Assembly (NCBI GenBank): GCA_022661535.1
Contig: JAKULF010000006.1
Coordinates: 4,025,001 to 4,089,000 of the forward strand
Direction of reading: 5' to 3'
DNA: 64,000 nucleotides
Source: Eutypa lata
Lineage: Eukaryota > Ascomycota > Sordariomycetes > Xylariales > Diatrypaceae
Below the pieces are notes generated by a model that was given only the letters and a program-made list of their open reading frames with translations, was not told the origin of the DNA and did not search any database. The position numbers and the translations under genes are program-made. Positions 46,808 through 58,702 of this stretch are shown piece by piece. Every line of letters begins with the position of its first letter. Position 1 is the stretch's first letter.

Positions 46808-47725
46808 ATGTTTAAGCGCTCGTTCCGGTCTCACGACCGAGTCGACAAGTCGGCACGGCTGGCGAAGAAGTCGAACAATGCCAACAATAACAACACGGTT
46901 CGGGATCCACAGAAGCTGTCGAAGCTGCAGCGGTCGCTCGAGGAGACCCTCCCCGTCAAGCGGACCCTCAACTCCCCGATCGTCACGCTGACGGTTGGTC
47001 GCGAGGGGCGCCTCTTCGCCGCCCACGAGGAGGTCCTGTGCCAGTCGCCGTTCTTCGAGCAGGCCTGCCGGGACCAGTACCTCGAGGCGCAGAGCAAGAG
47101 GATTGCGCTCCCGGACCAGGAGCCCGAGGTCTTCTCGGCCGTCCTCGAGTACCTCTACAAGGGCGACTACTACCCCCGCTTGCTGCACAACAAGCACCGC
47201 AACTCTTGGGAGCTCGAGGACGCCGTGCGGTCCACCCCGGATCCTTCTTCCGACAAACCCTCTCATCATCCTCATCACCCTAACAACACTCCCACTACTA
47301 ACCCTAACACCAACAACAACACAGGCGGTCGCGGATCCGTCGAGGCCACAATGTATGTCTCGGGCGAGGGGCAGTACCTGCTCCGCGACACGGTGGTGTA
47401 CTGCGCGGCCGACAAGTTCGGACTCGAGGAGCTCAAGCGCCTGGCGCTGCGCAAGCAGGGCCTGCAGAGCGGGATCGACGTCGCGACCATCCTGCGGTCG
47501 GCGCAGTACGCCTACGACCACACGCCCGACACGGACTCGCGGCTCCGCGCTCACTACCTCGCCCTCATCATCCGCTGCCGCAAGACGTTCAAGCGCAGCG
47601 GCACCATGCAGGCCGAGATGGAGCGCGGCGGCAGCAAGCTCTTCTTCGACCTGTTCGTGGCCATGTGCAACCACCTCGACGACGTCGTCGAGCTGAGCAA
47701 CGCTCGGACTCCCAAGACGATCTGA
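46808..47725 (+). CDS. BTB/POZ-domain protein, 305 aa
   Basis: Intronless. The basic, Asn-rich N-terminus (SNNANNNNTVRD) is followed by a BTB/POZ fold at about 57-125: IVTLTVGREGRLFAAHEEVL, then CQSPFFEQACRD, then EPEVFSAVLEYLYKGDYYP. A second Asn/Pro/Thr-rich linker comes next (TTNPNTNNNTGG, near 165-178), then an alpha-helical region (YCAADKFGLEELKRLAL), the typical C-terminal helix of fungal BTB proteins. BTB domains dimerise and often recruit CUL3 ubiquitin ligases or act in transcription; no kelch, MATH or zinc-finger domain is attached, so the role is open. GC-rich third positions; antisense frames of similar length are shadows of this bias. The first ATG fits the family start. Confidence 0.88.
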   Translation: MFKRSFRSHDRVDKSARLAKKSNNANNNNTVRDPQKLSKLQRSLEETLPVKRTLNSPIVTLTVGREGRLFAAHEEVLCQSPFFEQACRDQYLEAQSKRIALPDQEPEVFSAVLEYLYKGDYYPRLLHNKHRNSWELEDAVRSTPDPSSDKPSHHPHHPNNTPTTNPNTNNNTGGRGSVEATMYVSGEGQYLLRDTVVYCAADKFGLEELKRLALRKQGLQSGIDVATILRSAQYAYDHTPDTDSRLRAHYLALIIRCRKTFKRSGTMQAEMERGGSKLFFDLFVAMCNHLDDVVELSNARTPKTI

Positions 47726-49440
47726 ATCTGATCTGATCTGATATGGGGGATCTACATTGGTTGTAATATCAAAACAAAAAAACATGCACCTTTTTTTTTG
47801 GACAAACTCCCACGGACGCTGGTCTTCCCGGACGGATAGGTTTCCTCGCATACGGTATTCGATACGGCGTTTGCTTTTGAGATTTTGGCGAGGACAACGG
47901 ATATTGCTGGTTTCGATTTTTATGATAGCGAGAGGGGATGACTTTGTTCCTTGCTTTTTTGGATTTCCGAGTCATTTGGTTTTCGTTCCCCGCTCACTGT
48001 TTCCGACACATCTCGACTCTCCCAAGTACGGAAAACTCATCAGATTGGAAATACCATTTGGGGGAGTTTGTTTTTTTAATATTCACTCCACTTTTTGCTA
48101 AGGTTGGGGCGTCCGATCATGGTTTGTATTTTTCGAAAAAGGAGAGAAGAATGGGTTAAGAGAGGGTGAGGTCAAACGGGGTTAATGGAACGTACACGGA
48201 TGATCTGGCTCGGCTACGTCGTCATCATCATCATGCTTCCCCCCGCCCCTCGCTGCTCCAGCTTTCCGCTATATCTAATGACCCAGAAAACTCGCAACTC
48301 CAGATTCATCGTCTATTGAGGGGATTCCCCGTCTACTCTTTTCCCAAGCGGCGTTTATTCTGCTTCTTCTTTTTTTACGCACGGTCTGTTTTTGGGAAAC
48401 GGTCGGTTGTTGATTCTCTCCAAGGCATACACTTTCTCAACAAAAGACAAAACACAACACAGGAATGAATGCACGACAACACAAGCACTGTTTTTATCCA
48501 TCATAGACTCGGGAAACGGGAAAGGGTAAGGAAAGGGTTTTTACGGCTGCTGCGGTTACGGTTTATTTATGGCAACGTTAATTTTTTCTTTTGCTACTTA
48601 TGAATTCTCGCGCAAGTTTTTTGTTTTCTTCTATTTTTGGTTTGCCGCCCTCACGACTACTTCCCTTCTACGCTTGCGTAGAGGGAGCAAGGAAAGCAGG
48701 GGTGGCGAAACCGGAGGACGACGGAAATTGGACTCACAGGCTGGGCAACGCGCCTCACTTTTTCGCTGCCATAAATATAACCCACCCCCCATCTCTTATG
48801 TCACGCGCCAATCCACACCACCAGAATGTCAAGAATACAGACCGCCACCAGAGCGCGCGGAAAGCAATACGACTACTCCCAACCCCAAGACGAAGGGGAT
48901 GGGAGGAAAGTATACGTGTGTACGCGCGCGCGCGTGTGTGGCCTGTCTAAACCAAACCAAACCAAAGCCTGCATTTGGTTCCGCTGCTTACAAGAAAAGT
49001 TCAAAAAAGCCAAAAAATTCACAAAAATTTGAACGAAACAAAAACGAACGATACTGCGAATGGGATGGGAAAAAATGATCCGAGTTAAACCTCTACCTGG
49101 TCTTGATGACTAGCTCGCGAAATCATTCATTAATAATTTTCACCTTCCAATCACTTTAGTCAATTTTCCGGAAAGGCGCGCGGTTTGGGATCAGGAACAA
49201 GAAGAGGGGGGCGCTGAAGGTGAAGGGAAAGAAATGATAACACAACAGACTGACCCTGCCTGTTCCTTAGCCCCCCCCCTTCCCCCTCCTACCTCGATGG
49301 CAGTCGAGGGGTGTCGCATCCTAAACCCCTTTTCGTGTTGGGGCGAGTTAATGAGAGATTTCGGCCGCCTCAAAACTGCTGCTGTCTTTTGTGTTTCTGA
49401 TTATGTGATTTGTGATGAGTGTAGTATGTCTGCGTAGATA
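47726..49440. other. 3' region of the BTB gene, no further gene
   Basis: T- and A-homopolymer-rich DNA with several motif-less frames (48166-48468, 48569-49078). Their translations are dominated by Phe, Lys or Arg and show no domain. An alternating CGCG/GTGT tract lies at 48916-48939. Probably untranslated or spacer DNA. Confidence 0.4.
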
Positions 49441-49938
49441 TCATGCGTAAGTAAGGTATTTGGTTATTAAACTCATTGCTCCATGTGGCGATGTGCACTG
49501 GCTATATCTTGGAACGCTCCCCATAAGAATGGAGGGAGTTATAGCATGTGTCTGTCCCAGACATTGGCCCCTGGAGTAGAAGTCTTGGTTAACTCGTCGC
49601 CTTGTCCAGTTGAAATAAGCCTCGTTATCTGGTGGCCATTGAGTTCCGTGGAACGAAATATCTACGTGCCCGGGTTTGACGGAAGGCATGCTTAGTCTCC
49701 CCCTAATAGGTCTCTAGGTATCTATCACATCTACTTTATTTTGTACATACGGGCCGTCGATTTTGTAAGCTTCAAAGACTACGCCATATCTATTAGATAG
49801 TAGGATACTCTGACACTTATGCTTAGTGTCGGAGCACATGATCGGTTTCGTGAAGGGGTTAATTCCCTCTCTATGGACACGCCTATATAGGAAGATAGAA
49901 CCACCAGTCATGATGGCATCCCTTGGAAGACGGAAAGC
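49441..49938 (-). pseudogene. Possible decayed coding remnant of unknown family
   Basis: On the minus strand, a candidate acceptor (ACTCTTAG, about 49939) leads into SAFRLPRDAIMTGGSIFLYR, GINPFTKPIMCSDTKHKCQS and RYGVVFEAYKIDGP, open to a TAG at about 49714. The same frame resumes with MPSVKPGHVDISFHGTQWPP and runs to 49441. A GTATGT donor near 49755 with nearby AG sites could make the TAG intronic, so either a nonsense mutation or a short intron is possible. The amino-acid texture (few rare residues, well-spaced Gly/Pro) looks like real protein. Further upstream (to about 50350) the minus strand gives only broken pieces. I do not recognise the family. An ordinary chance frame is the alternative. 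Confidence 0.35.
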
Positions 49939-52900
49939 GCTCTAAGAGTATATATCTTAAAGTGACATACAAATCTCATTTAATAAATAGCCCCAGTTAC
50001 GAATAAACTTAGTCAGAGGGCATAAGAGATTTAACTATATATTCCAAGGCTGCATCAAGTACTTAGTCTATGAACCGGAGCAGTTCCTAATATCTGACCC
50101 TGGTTCCAAATACCCCTTTCCTCCTAACCACCAGGAGTAAGCGAGTGGTAAGGGTGAACAACACGATGACCTGATACGCTGGGAGTATCATCCCGTAATA
50201 TTGTAGATGCATTTCCCGGCGTATGAACCGCAAACTTCATAGCTGCAGCCGTGATCAAGAGAAGCACTACCTCGAGTTTGGCGGCTTGGTGTAGTTAGCT
50301 GGTGTTCTAAGAGATCAATCTCATGTTCAAACGAGGCGCCATCTCACATCATTGAATCCATCTTGCCGCTTTATCTCTCACCTCGTACACATTCTCTGGT
50401 TGTTCTACCTTTTAGTCAAGATATACATCTCAATCGCTGGTCGATCGTATTGTCAAAAGCCCACGTATGGCCTCCGTATGCTCCGCCCCGGGTGTCGCAT
50501 TTTGACCTTAACTTTCCTGAAAGTCAACTATTAATAACATGAAGTATTACACTTTTTTTAGTTCCAGTTTGTATCCACCTATTTAGATGTCCCGGTTATA
50601 TTGGTATTAGCTGGTGCCCATACGTAACTATTTCAACATTAGTACTTTCTCTATAAAGTTCTGCTGTACCAAATGATTTCTTTAACAGAAACAACCGTCC
50701 CATCAAAACAATACACTTGAAGACAGGGCTCTTGCAAGATAATGAAGATCGATCTCCCCTCACCCCACAACCATGCGATAATCAGTAGATAAAGTTTCGG
50801 CAGTACCCATTTAGTAATGGCCCAACTAATATCACCGATTACACTAACAAAAATCTCGAACTTTGACTAGTATGGTTATTCGTTAGATACAGAGCCGTCC
50901 TAGAAGCTAAAGCGCACGATGGGACAACAACTGACTAAGTACTTAGGTACTGTGAGGACTGAAAATGAAAGAAGATTATGTACGTACTACATATGACGTA
51001 GACACGAAACTGTGGCAGTTCGGCTCCGGCCGTCAAGTAGCTACGACTGAGGCGTATTCCATCTTAAATTATCCTGAAAGGCGGATTATGAAGCCGCGGA
51101 CAAGACCGATATATGTACGTGTTTATATAAAGACTTGATAAGGGAGGATGCTAAACTGTAAGTGTAGGTGCTTACTTTAGGTGCATTGACTCCTTATCTC
51201 GATCTAATATTATTTCGGGTCCAGACGACTGGCGGGGCGCATTCGGGCCGCACGTGCCTCCTCGTCCTAAAAAGGAAGGTAGGAAGTGACTTCAGCGATA
51301 AGGAAAACCCGACTCTCTCTCAGCTCCCCCTCCCCCTCGCTTTCTGTCCAACCGAGACAATGGCTACGAGAGCTGAAAATGCAGGCAAGGTAGATTTCTT
51401 GGTTCCTTAGTTCGTCAACCTCGTACCGAGGAGTCGGTACGCAACTTAAATTCTACCTCACTTCCCGGGATCTATCCTGTCTAGAGCTAGGTATGTAGAA
51501 CGAAAAACGCTGACAAGAAAAGGGTCTCTCTCCCTTTTTTTCATCCCGGCAGATGTATGTCTAGCGAGCTGGCGAGCTTGTGATATGGAAATCGACCCGG
51601 CAGCCTGGTGTCATCACACTTGCCTATGGAATCGACTGGCTCATCACGTCGTATGTTTGTAGCTCAACGACTATCTTAATAAGGGACTGGATGACACGAC
51701 ATTGAACAGCTGGCTAACTAGTTAGGTGTAACATGGCACAGTCCCGAGGCCGGAGAATCTTTCTCAAGCTTAATGAGTGATGCTTTGCTACGCTGGAGGG
51801 ACTGCCATTTCCCTCCTCTCCTAGCCTTCTCCCCCCGGCCGACCCCGAACATGAGATTACTCAATGTTCCTTCTTAGTATCTAGACATCTAGACGCCAGT
51901 AGGCTGATAAATCTCATGGAGCGAGTCAGTCTATCATCTGCGAGGTAAGATACGAAGTAGGTAAGCTTGGCTCATCTAGATACTGGCGCTGGCGGATTGG
52001 ATGGCCTCCGGCAACCAATCGGCCCCGATTCAATGCGGACTGGCCTGTCTCAGCTGTAACGAAGTAAACAAGCACTAGAACCCTCTACCCCGGATCCCAT
52101 TGGTGTTAGGTGCATTTCTATGAAGTCGCATTCGGCCTGCAAAGATGGGTAGAAAGAGGTCTACCTACATACTACACGTGCGCCACACCAAAGGAGTAGC
52201 CTCTTGGTTACTTGGTTGGGGCTTGCAGATCACGGCCTCACCGTCCGAGGCTAGTCAGCCATCAGCAGGAAGCCGTGGGTGCATCCGCTGCAGCCAATCG
52301 TGAACACCTTTGCTATCGCGGAGAGCCGGAGAACCGACCATCTGCCAATGGAATCTTGCACCGTCAATAGCATCCACTTGGCACCTTCGCGGCCGTCATC
52401 TGGGCAAATGACTTCTCCTCTCCCGTGATTGGCTAGTAAATCTTTCTAGCTCATTTCTAGCCCCGTTCTCTACATGCGATTCCTTGCATGTGCAGACATA
52501 GAGAGATAAGTAGTGGTACTATCTCCATGCAATTGTATTAATAACCCTCTTTGCAGTTGTAGTACGGATCAAGAAGAAAGAACCTTGAAGGAATCGGGTT
52601 TCAAGAGGCCTGGTACATTAGTTAATTGGATCGAGATAGTTTTAGTTGCAATGCGTACAAACCCCATTATATCAATCATCGCGTCCTTGCTTCGGCCGGA
52701 ATGGTTTGACGTTGCGCAGAAGATGTCGTGGGGATTTCTCAAGGTAACAAATATCCCGACTGTCCCCGCCCGTGTACCCAACCTACCTACTTATCTATGT
52801 ATGTAGAGTTAATGTACGCACGACGAGAGTACGTAAAAAGTCTTAAGCCGGCCGAAAACCAAAACATTGCGGCGCTTTGCCCGGATAGTTAAGGAAGACC

Positions 52901-54230
52901 GTACTACGACGCCACAAGTGCAACTCCAAGTGATAACCAATGACTTCCTCCAAGTCAACTGTTAAGAGTTTCTTTGCTCGGGCTGCTGTGCTGTGCTGTG
53001 CGAAGTTTTAAGTACTACGTAACATAACCCTAAAACCACTATAAAAGACATTAACGCTCGGCAAGGGCCTACCTCTAACTAACGTTAAAGTGGACACTGG
53101 GGATTATCCTGGTCAGCAAATCGCAAAAGCTCCCTCCAGAAACTCTCCAAAAGAGAAACACATAAAAGTAATAAGGTATGTAGCTGTACTTGTTTTGCTT
53201 GGCTGAATCTCTCGGTCTGGCTTTCACGAGCATCTGCCTCGGCGATTCCCATCGAGCCATTCAATTGGGCCCTATTCCCTGTACATACAAAATTATATAC
53301 TACAATTATATCCTTATCTTTCTAGTTGCCACCAATTCCCTGGCTGTATCTTGGCCTATTACTAGCTTAGGTACTTAGAGGCTAGTCTACCTTCTGGCAA
53401 TGATGAAAGTTTATCTTTTTCTTTTTAATACTTCCTACAGGACCTCCAACTTCTAAGTACTTACACATCGCGACAATATGATGAGTATTGCACACCTATT
53501 TAGATTAAGCTCTTATCTACATCCAAGTTAACATGATATGACCACATTCTTCTCATCACTACACTACACTACACTACACTACCTACTATCATCTTCGAGG
53601 AGCACACATATCCTTGCATCATTTCCCTCCCTTGCCTACATACGTACAACATCCGCCCCTCAGCCGCTAGTTTATCAGGGCCTAGATACATGGTTACGAG
53701 CTAAGAGATAGGGCGTCCTTCCCGTTCTAGAAATACTTCCACAAGCTCCCACAAGCCTATAAGATCAACCAGGTCCGTCTAGACCACGCGACCACCAACC
53801 GGTCTCCCACTCCACTCATTAGGGCCTGAAAGTCGGTTCCGGTTGAGGCAAGTGAATGGGATGGGTAACTGATAGCGCTGATTATAGAAAAACGTATTAA
53901 TTAGCCTGCCCTCCCTTGTGCGCACATCCGTATTACCTATCTGTCTCTCTGGAGAGGGCGATCGCATTTATTAATTTTCTTCTTCTTGTGCCTAATAATC
54001 AGCCTCGGCCGTCCGCGAAACTTGGAGTTTTCGGCTTTCTTAGTCGCTACTCTCACTGCGCCAACTCCAACTGCAACCTCCACACTCTCAGTCTCTCTCT
54101 GCCTTATTGGTAAGAGTATATTTGATCTTGGGAAGGGAAGGGATAAGAAGGCGCAGAAGAATCAATTGTTTCGTCAAAGAACTCGCCAGCTGAGCCAATT
54201 GAAGTGGGTAGACGACAGACAATAATAACA
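49939..54230. other. 4.3-kb gene-poor region upstream of the nucleoside transporter
   Basis: No supported gene on either strand; frames such as 52513-52806 are motif-less. Mixed composition, with TAGG/CCTA patches at about 51938-51965 and 52782-52800 and an ACTAC repeat at 53558-53582. The last 200 bases (54030-54230) form the leader of the transporter gene. No tRNA recognised. Confidence 0.4.
53558..53582. repeat. (ACTAC)5 pentanucleotide repeat
   Basis: Five tandem ACTAC units followed by CTACTATC. Not in a gene. Confidence 0.8.
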
Positions 54231-56328
54231 ATGAGCGAGAAAGAGCTGCCCAGCAGCATCCCCGTCGCCGGAGCGGGCGGCGCAGCTCCCCCCCGCCCGG
54301 ACGAAATTTCTTCGAGCCCCGAACCGACGCACGCGCCCGTGAATGACGGGGTCGCGTATTCGAGCACCACCTCCGAAAAGGGCCCCGAACTCCTGAGCGA
54401 GAAGCCCCAGGACTACGCCACCCACGAGAAATCCCTCGACGAGGAGAGTGGCAATGTAGGCCAGATCTCCGATAGCCATAGCGAGCGCCGTAGGCAGAAA
54501 ATAGCCGTCTGGAACCGGAGGCTCAGGCCTGTGGTACATTTCCTCATTTGGGCTCTTTGGACCATGTAAGTTCTTTTGAAGAAAGAGATATGAGATGAGG
54601 GGAGATGGGTTTCTGCGCGAAGTAAAAGTAAAATGGGCTGACTGACTCGTCTTTCTAGTTGGTGGGTGTACGGCTTAGTTGTGTACCGGCACCGTCTGAC
54701 CTGGTTGATTCCCTTCTTGCTATGGCTCGCTATCACGCTTCGTATCATCACCCTCTACATACCTGCGAAGTATGTTATGGTGCCTGTGAAATTCGTCTGG
54801 AAACATACCTGCTTCAGGGTCTACGAGATGATCCCCAGTAAACTCCACAAGCCGCTCGCCGCTGTCGTCGCCGTCGCAGTATTCTTGGTCGGAACCATGG
54901 TTTCGCCGGAGGACGGCGAGAACACTCGCGCCCGTCGCGCGCAGGCACTTTTCGGATTGGTAATCATGATCGCGTTTATGACCTTGACTTCGCGAAACTG
55001 GAGGATGATCCCCTGGCATACGGTTATCGGCGGCATGCTCAGCCAGTTTGTCGTCGCTGTTTTCGTCCTGCGAACCCAGGCCGGCTACGACATTTTCAAC
55101 TTCATCTCTTTCCTCGCGCGCACGCTCCTGGGGTTCGCCAACGAGGGTGTGGTGTTCCTGACGGACGACACCGTCCCCGACCTTCCCTGGTTCTTCACCG
55201 GCGTTATTCCGCCCATCATCTTCTTCGTCGCTCTCGTGTCTCTCTGCTACTACGTCGGCCTCATCCAGTGGTTCGTCGGCAAGTTCGCCGTCTTCTTCTT
55301 CTGGGCCCTCCGCGTATCCGGTGCCGAGGCTGTCGTCGCCTCCGCCACGCCCTTCATCGGCCAGGGCGAGTCGGCCATGTTGATCCGGCCTTTCGTCCCG
55401 CATCTCACCCAGGCCGAGATCCACCAGGTCATGACCTGCGGTTTCGCCACCATTGCCGGTTCCGTGCTCATCGCCTACATCAAGATGGGCCTGAACCCGC
55501 AGGCCCTCGTCTCGTCCTGCATCATGTCGATCCCGGCGTCCCTCGCCATCTCGAAGATGCGGTACCCGGAGACCGAGGAGACGCTCACGTCGGGCCACGT
55601 GGTGGTGCCCGACGACGAGGAGAACAAGGCGTCGAACGCGCTGCACGCGTTCGCCAACGGCGCGTGGCTCGGCCTGAAGATCGCCGGCATGATCGTCGCC
55701 ACGCTGCTGTGCATCATCGCGTTCGTGGGGCTCATTAACGGCTTCCTCGGCTGGTGGGCCGGCTACTGGGGCATGATCGACACCAAGCTCACCCTCCAGC
55801 TCATCCTCGGCTACATTTTCTACCCCGTCGCCTGGCTGCTGGGCGTCCCCAATGACGACCTGCTTCGTGTCGGCGAGCTCATCGGTCAGAAGATCATCAT
55901 CAATGAGTTCTTCGCCTTCAACGCCCTCACCGACCCCGACCAAGATTATGTCAACATGAGCGATCGCGCGAAGCTCATCGCTACTTATGCGTGTTGCGTG
56001 AGTCCCCTACTCTATCCCCCTTCTCTTCCCCCCTTCCACTCCCTTATCCCTCACCCCCCCTGCATTTCGTAATTTCCTGTCAATCTTCGCCAATATGACT
56101 TAAACTCGTGACTGATACACCGTGACACAGGGCTTCGGCAACATCGGCTCCCTCGGCACCCAGATCGGTGTGTTGACGCAGATTGCTCCGGCACGAGGCG
56201 GCGACGTCTCCAAGGTGGCCATCTCGGCCCTGGTCGCTGGTATCATCGCTACCTTGACCAGTGCCAGTGTTGCTGGTATGTTGGCGACCGAGGGCATCAT
56301 CCAGGCTACCGTCAGCACTAGCTCGTAG
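54231..56328 (+). CDS. Concentrative nucleoside transporter (CNT family), 623 aa
   Basis: Imports nucleosides across the membrane with a cation gradient. Exons 54231-54565, 54659-55997 and 56131-56328 (introns 93 and 133 bp; donors GTAAGT and GTGAGT, acceptors TCTAG and ACACAG) give 623 aa. A hydrophilic N-terminus of about 100 residues (Pro/Ser/Glu-rich) precedes many hydrophobic helices. CNT signatures are clear: GQGESAMLIRPF (the GQ.E loop of hairpin 1), the NEFFAFNAL motif, and CGFGNIGSLGTQIG across the last exon join. These residues line the nucleoside and sodium or proton sites. The family is patchy in filamentous ascomycetes; most also use ENT transporters. GC-rich, intact and normal in length. 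Cation preference cannot be read from the sequence. Confidence 0.94.
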
Positions 56329-57286
56329 TAAGTAGAGTAGTAGTGTTGGGGATGTCGAGAGCCTGACCGATGTGTTTTGCTTGCTTGTCTTGATTTCGAT
56401 TTTCTGTGGGCTTAGAGAAGAGACGCAAAATGGACTAAGAAGAAAATGGAGAGAAATATTTTAAGATAGCCCGTAATGTATATGTCACGATACAACATAC
56501 GTAGCGAAGAAATAATACCCACTGCTGCCGAGGGCGCAGTTGATTCCTGATTAGACGATTGACAACTTAGTGAGCTATATAATTGACTGGGAAATAAGAT
56601 ATGATGAGTATCTGGATTAATATCAAGTGTCTATAGCAGAAACTCCCGTGGTGTGATAGATAGGGATGTTAGAAACTACCCACGGGGTGTTCTTCACGCA
56701 GATTGTTGTTAACATGAATAAGTATGGGGAGGTCGGTGATCAGCTGTTGGCTGGCTACCACGGCGAATCGAATCATCTCACGGCACTAAGTAACGGGCAC
56801 GGATCGGAGCCGGATCTCTGTGTAAGCATATAGCGGCGCTACGCGCTACCTACATATGTAGTTAGACTTCCCCCTTTCCTTCTGTGTGCAACAACAGAAT
56901 ACTTCAGCTAGTCCATCCCTGTGGTTCATTGGAATCGTGGCAGGTCAAGGGTAGAGAGTGGTGGATACCGGTATAGATACGCTAGTTTGGGTGATTGTGT
57001 ATAATACGCAGACGTTCCGTTCCCCCCTCCTGTATAGTAGCTGTCACCTTAATCAACTTTCCTAATCGTCCTGGATTTTAGTAGTCAACATGATAGATTT
57101 GGGAGTGGTTAAGGAGAGTACAGATCTTGCGAGTTGTTTGATTAGGTCTAAACCGCGGTATATTTCAAAGAATTCAAGGTAGCCAAAAGATGGTAGTCAT
57201 ACAACTGCCAACATTGAATGAAGGGCTTAGATATTTAGTTATCCGCGGCTCCCGACTCCCGAGGTTAGGTAGCTCCAGTAAACGCG
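56329..57286. other. Shared 3' region of the transporter and VOC genes (convergent)
   Basis: No gene, repeat or RNA feature recognised. Confidence 0.4.
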
Positions 57287-58018
57287 TTACGACTGTCCCG
57301 CCTGGGCCATCTCGGTCATCGCCGCGACCCGGTCGAAGCTGCGGTTCATGATCTCAACCACGTTGCCCCAGGGATCCCTCACGTACTGACAGAAGTAGCC
57401 GCCGTCGCCGGGCATCTTGAAGGCACCGCCCACGATGCCGCCCCCCTTCGCCACCACCTTCTCGACCAGCCGCTCGGGCTCCATGTCCGTCACGGCGATG
57501 TGGTAGAACCCGCCGCGGGCGTACTCGAAGTCGCGGTCGGGCTTTTGAAAGGCTGGCTTGACGAACTCCCAGATCTCGAACCCGGTCCCGCTCCCCGTGC
57601 TCATGAAGGCGAGCTTGCCCTCCTCCAGCGTGTCGCCGTAGATCAGGAATATCGGGTTCTCTGGTGACTCGGATTTCTTGATGTGCATCACTATGTGAGA
57701 GGTGTCGTGTTATTTATGTGTGAGATGGGTAGGTATTAAAGTCAATTTGCTGCAATGATGACTGACTAAACTAGCCTCTGCTGACTTGACTTACCGTTGC
57801 CGACCTGTATGAAGCCGAATACTTCCGCGTACCATTTCAAGGTGGCTTCGATGTCTTGCACCGAGAGCGCGACATGGTTGATAGGAACTGGGTTGGTCTA
57901 GTGTAGAAGACTATGAGCTACTATCGCCAAAACCAGAGCTTCGAGTTGCCGTCTTACAGTTGAGGGCGACATCTCGGCCAATACGAATAAGCGGTCGGTG
58001 ACTTTTCTGTTGGGTCAT
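57287..58018 (-). CDS. VOC-superfamily (glyoxalase-fold) protein, 185 aa
   Basis: Exons 58018-57958, 57887-57795 and 57690-57287 (introns 70 and 104 bp) give 185 aa. Donors GTAAGA and GTAAGT are good; the first acceptor (ACCCAG) was chosen because it restores VALNFPINHVALSV. Two beta-alpha-beta-beta-beta modules are visible: INHVALSVQDIEATLKWYAEVFGF and YHIAVTDMEPERLVEKVVAKGG, then the CQYVRDPWGNVVEIMNRS strand. Candidate metal ligands are His in INHVAL, Glu in GFEIWEF, His in FYHIAV and Glu in VVEIMN, as in the vicinal-oxygen-chelate class (glyoxalase I, dioxygenases, epimerases). The actual reaction cannot be told. It is transcribed away from the decayed methyltransferase-FAD gene, with 684 bp between start codons, so the two may once have been co-regulated. 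Confidence 0.88.
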
Positions 58019-58702
58019 GTATGGATTAGAATCGCTTCTAGTATTCGACTTATTCTATTACGACGTGGCCTTCTTTATATATGTACTTACCTAGCTGTCG
58101 ACAAACTTATTATACCTAAAAGCAAGTGTAACCCCCCACCCTAAGCACTATACTTTTCATGGGAGAGGGGTATTTATACCGTATTAATTAGTCATGGAAA
58201 AACTGCTATGAAGATTGCGGCACAGCTACCTAGCGTTATGAGTTGGTTGATGATCAGAGGACGGCTTTAAGAAAGTATCCATCCGATGGTCCGGACATGG
58301 TTATTTCCTAGACGCACGGGGTTTCCATCCATGCCCCCTTGCATCTGGATCCAACTTCTCGACCTACAGAGACGGACTGAAATTTCCTAATGCGTTATTA
58401 CTAGAAATCAGGCTGGGCCTAACAGGCAGGCTACTGGGGCGTTTCCAGATTCCAGTTGGAGATCGGGTCACTGTATGTCGGAGGGCTCGCGGGCTCTCTC
58501 ATTGGCTGAGAGTAATGTTGTCGCGAACGCCATCGTCATCTAATTGGACCTCGAACAACCGTATCACGTGCTGTGGTAGCAGTTCCAACTGTTGCGTTTC
58601 GCATCTCGGATGGAGTAATCGATCTGAGAGCGAACCGTAACGCCTTCAACAGCTGCCACTGCACGTGTTAAGATTCCACACCACGCTCACTGCCGAACCA
58701 AC
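58019..58702. other. Divergent promoter region, VOC gene and methyltransferase-FAD pseudogene
   Basis: 684 bp between two divergent start codons. No coding sequence. A CACGTG E-box-like hexamer precursor (TCACGTGCTG, 58565-58574, and GCACGTGTTA, 58662-58671) appears twice on the pseudogene side; function unknown. Confidence 0.4.

Noticed and set aside
46781..47851. 356-codon minus-strand frame opposite the BTB gene
   Set aside because: Composition-driven shadow; no domain, while the plus strand has a clear BTB fold.
48569..49078. 169-codon plus-strand frame after the BTB gene
   Set aside because: Translation is low-complexity (Phe-rich, then Lys/Arg-rich) with no motif, no introns and no promoter features.
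54720..55943. 407-codon minus-strand frame opposite the nucleoside transporter
   Set aside because: Asp/Glu/Arg/Gly-rich shadow of a GC-rich membrane-protein gene; ends inside introns of the real gene.
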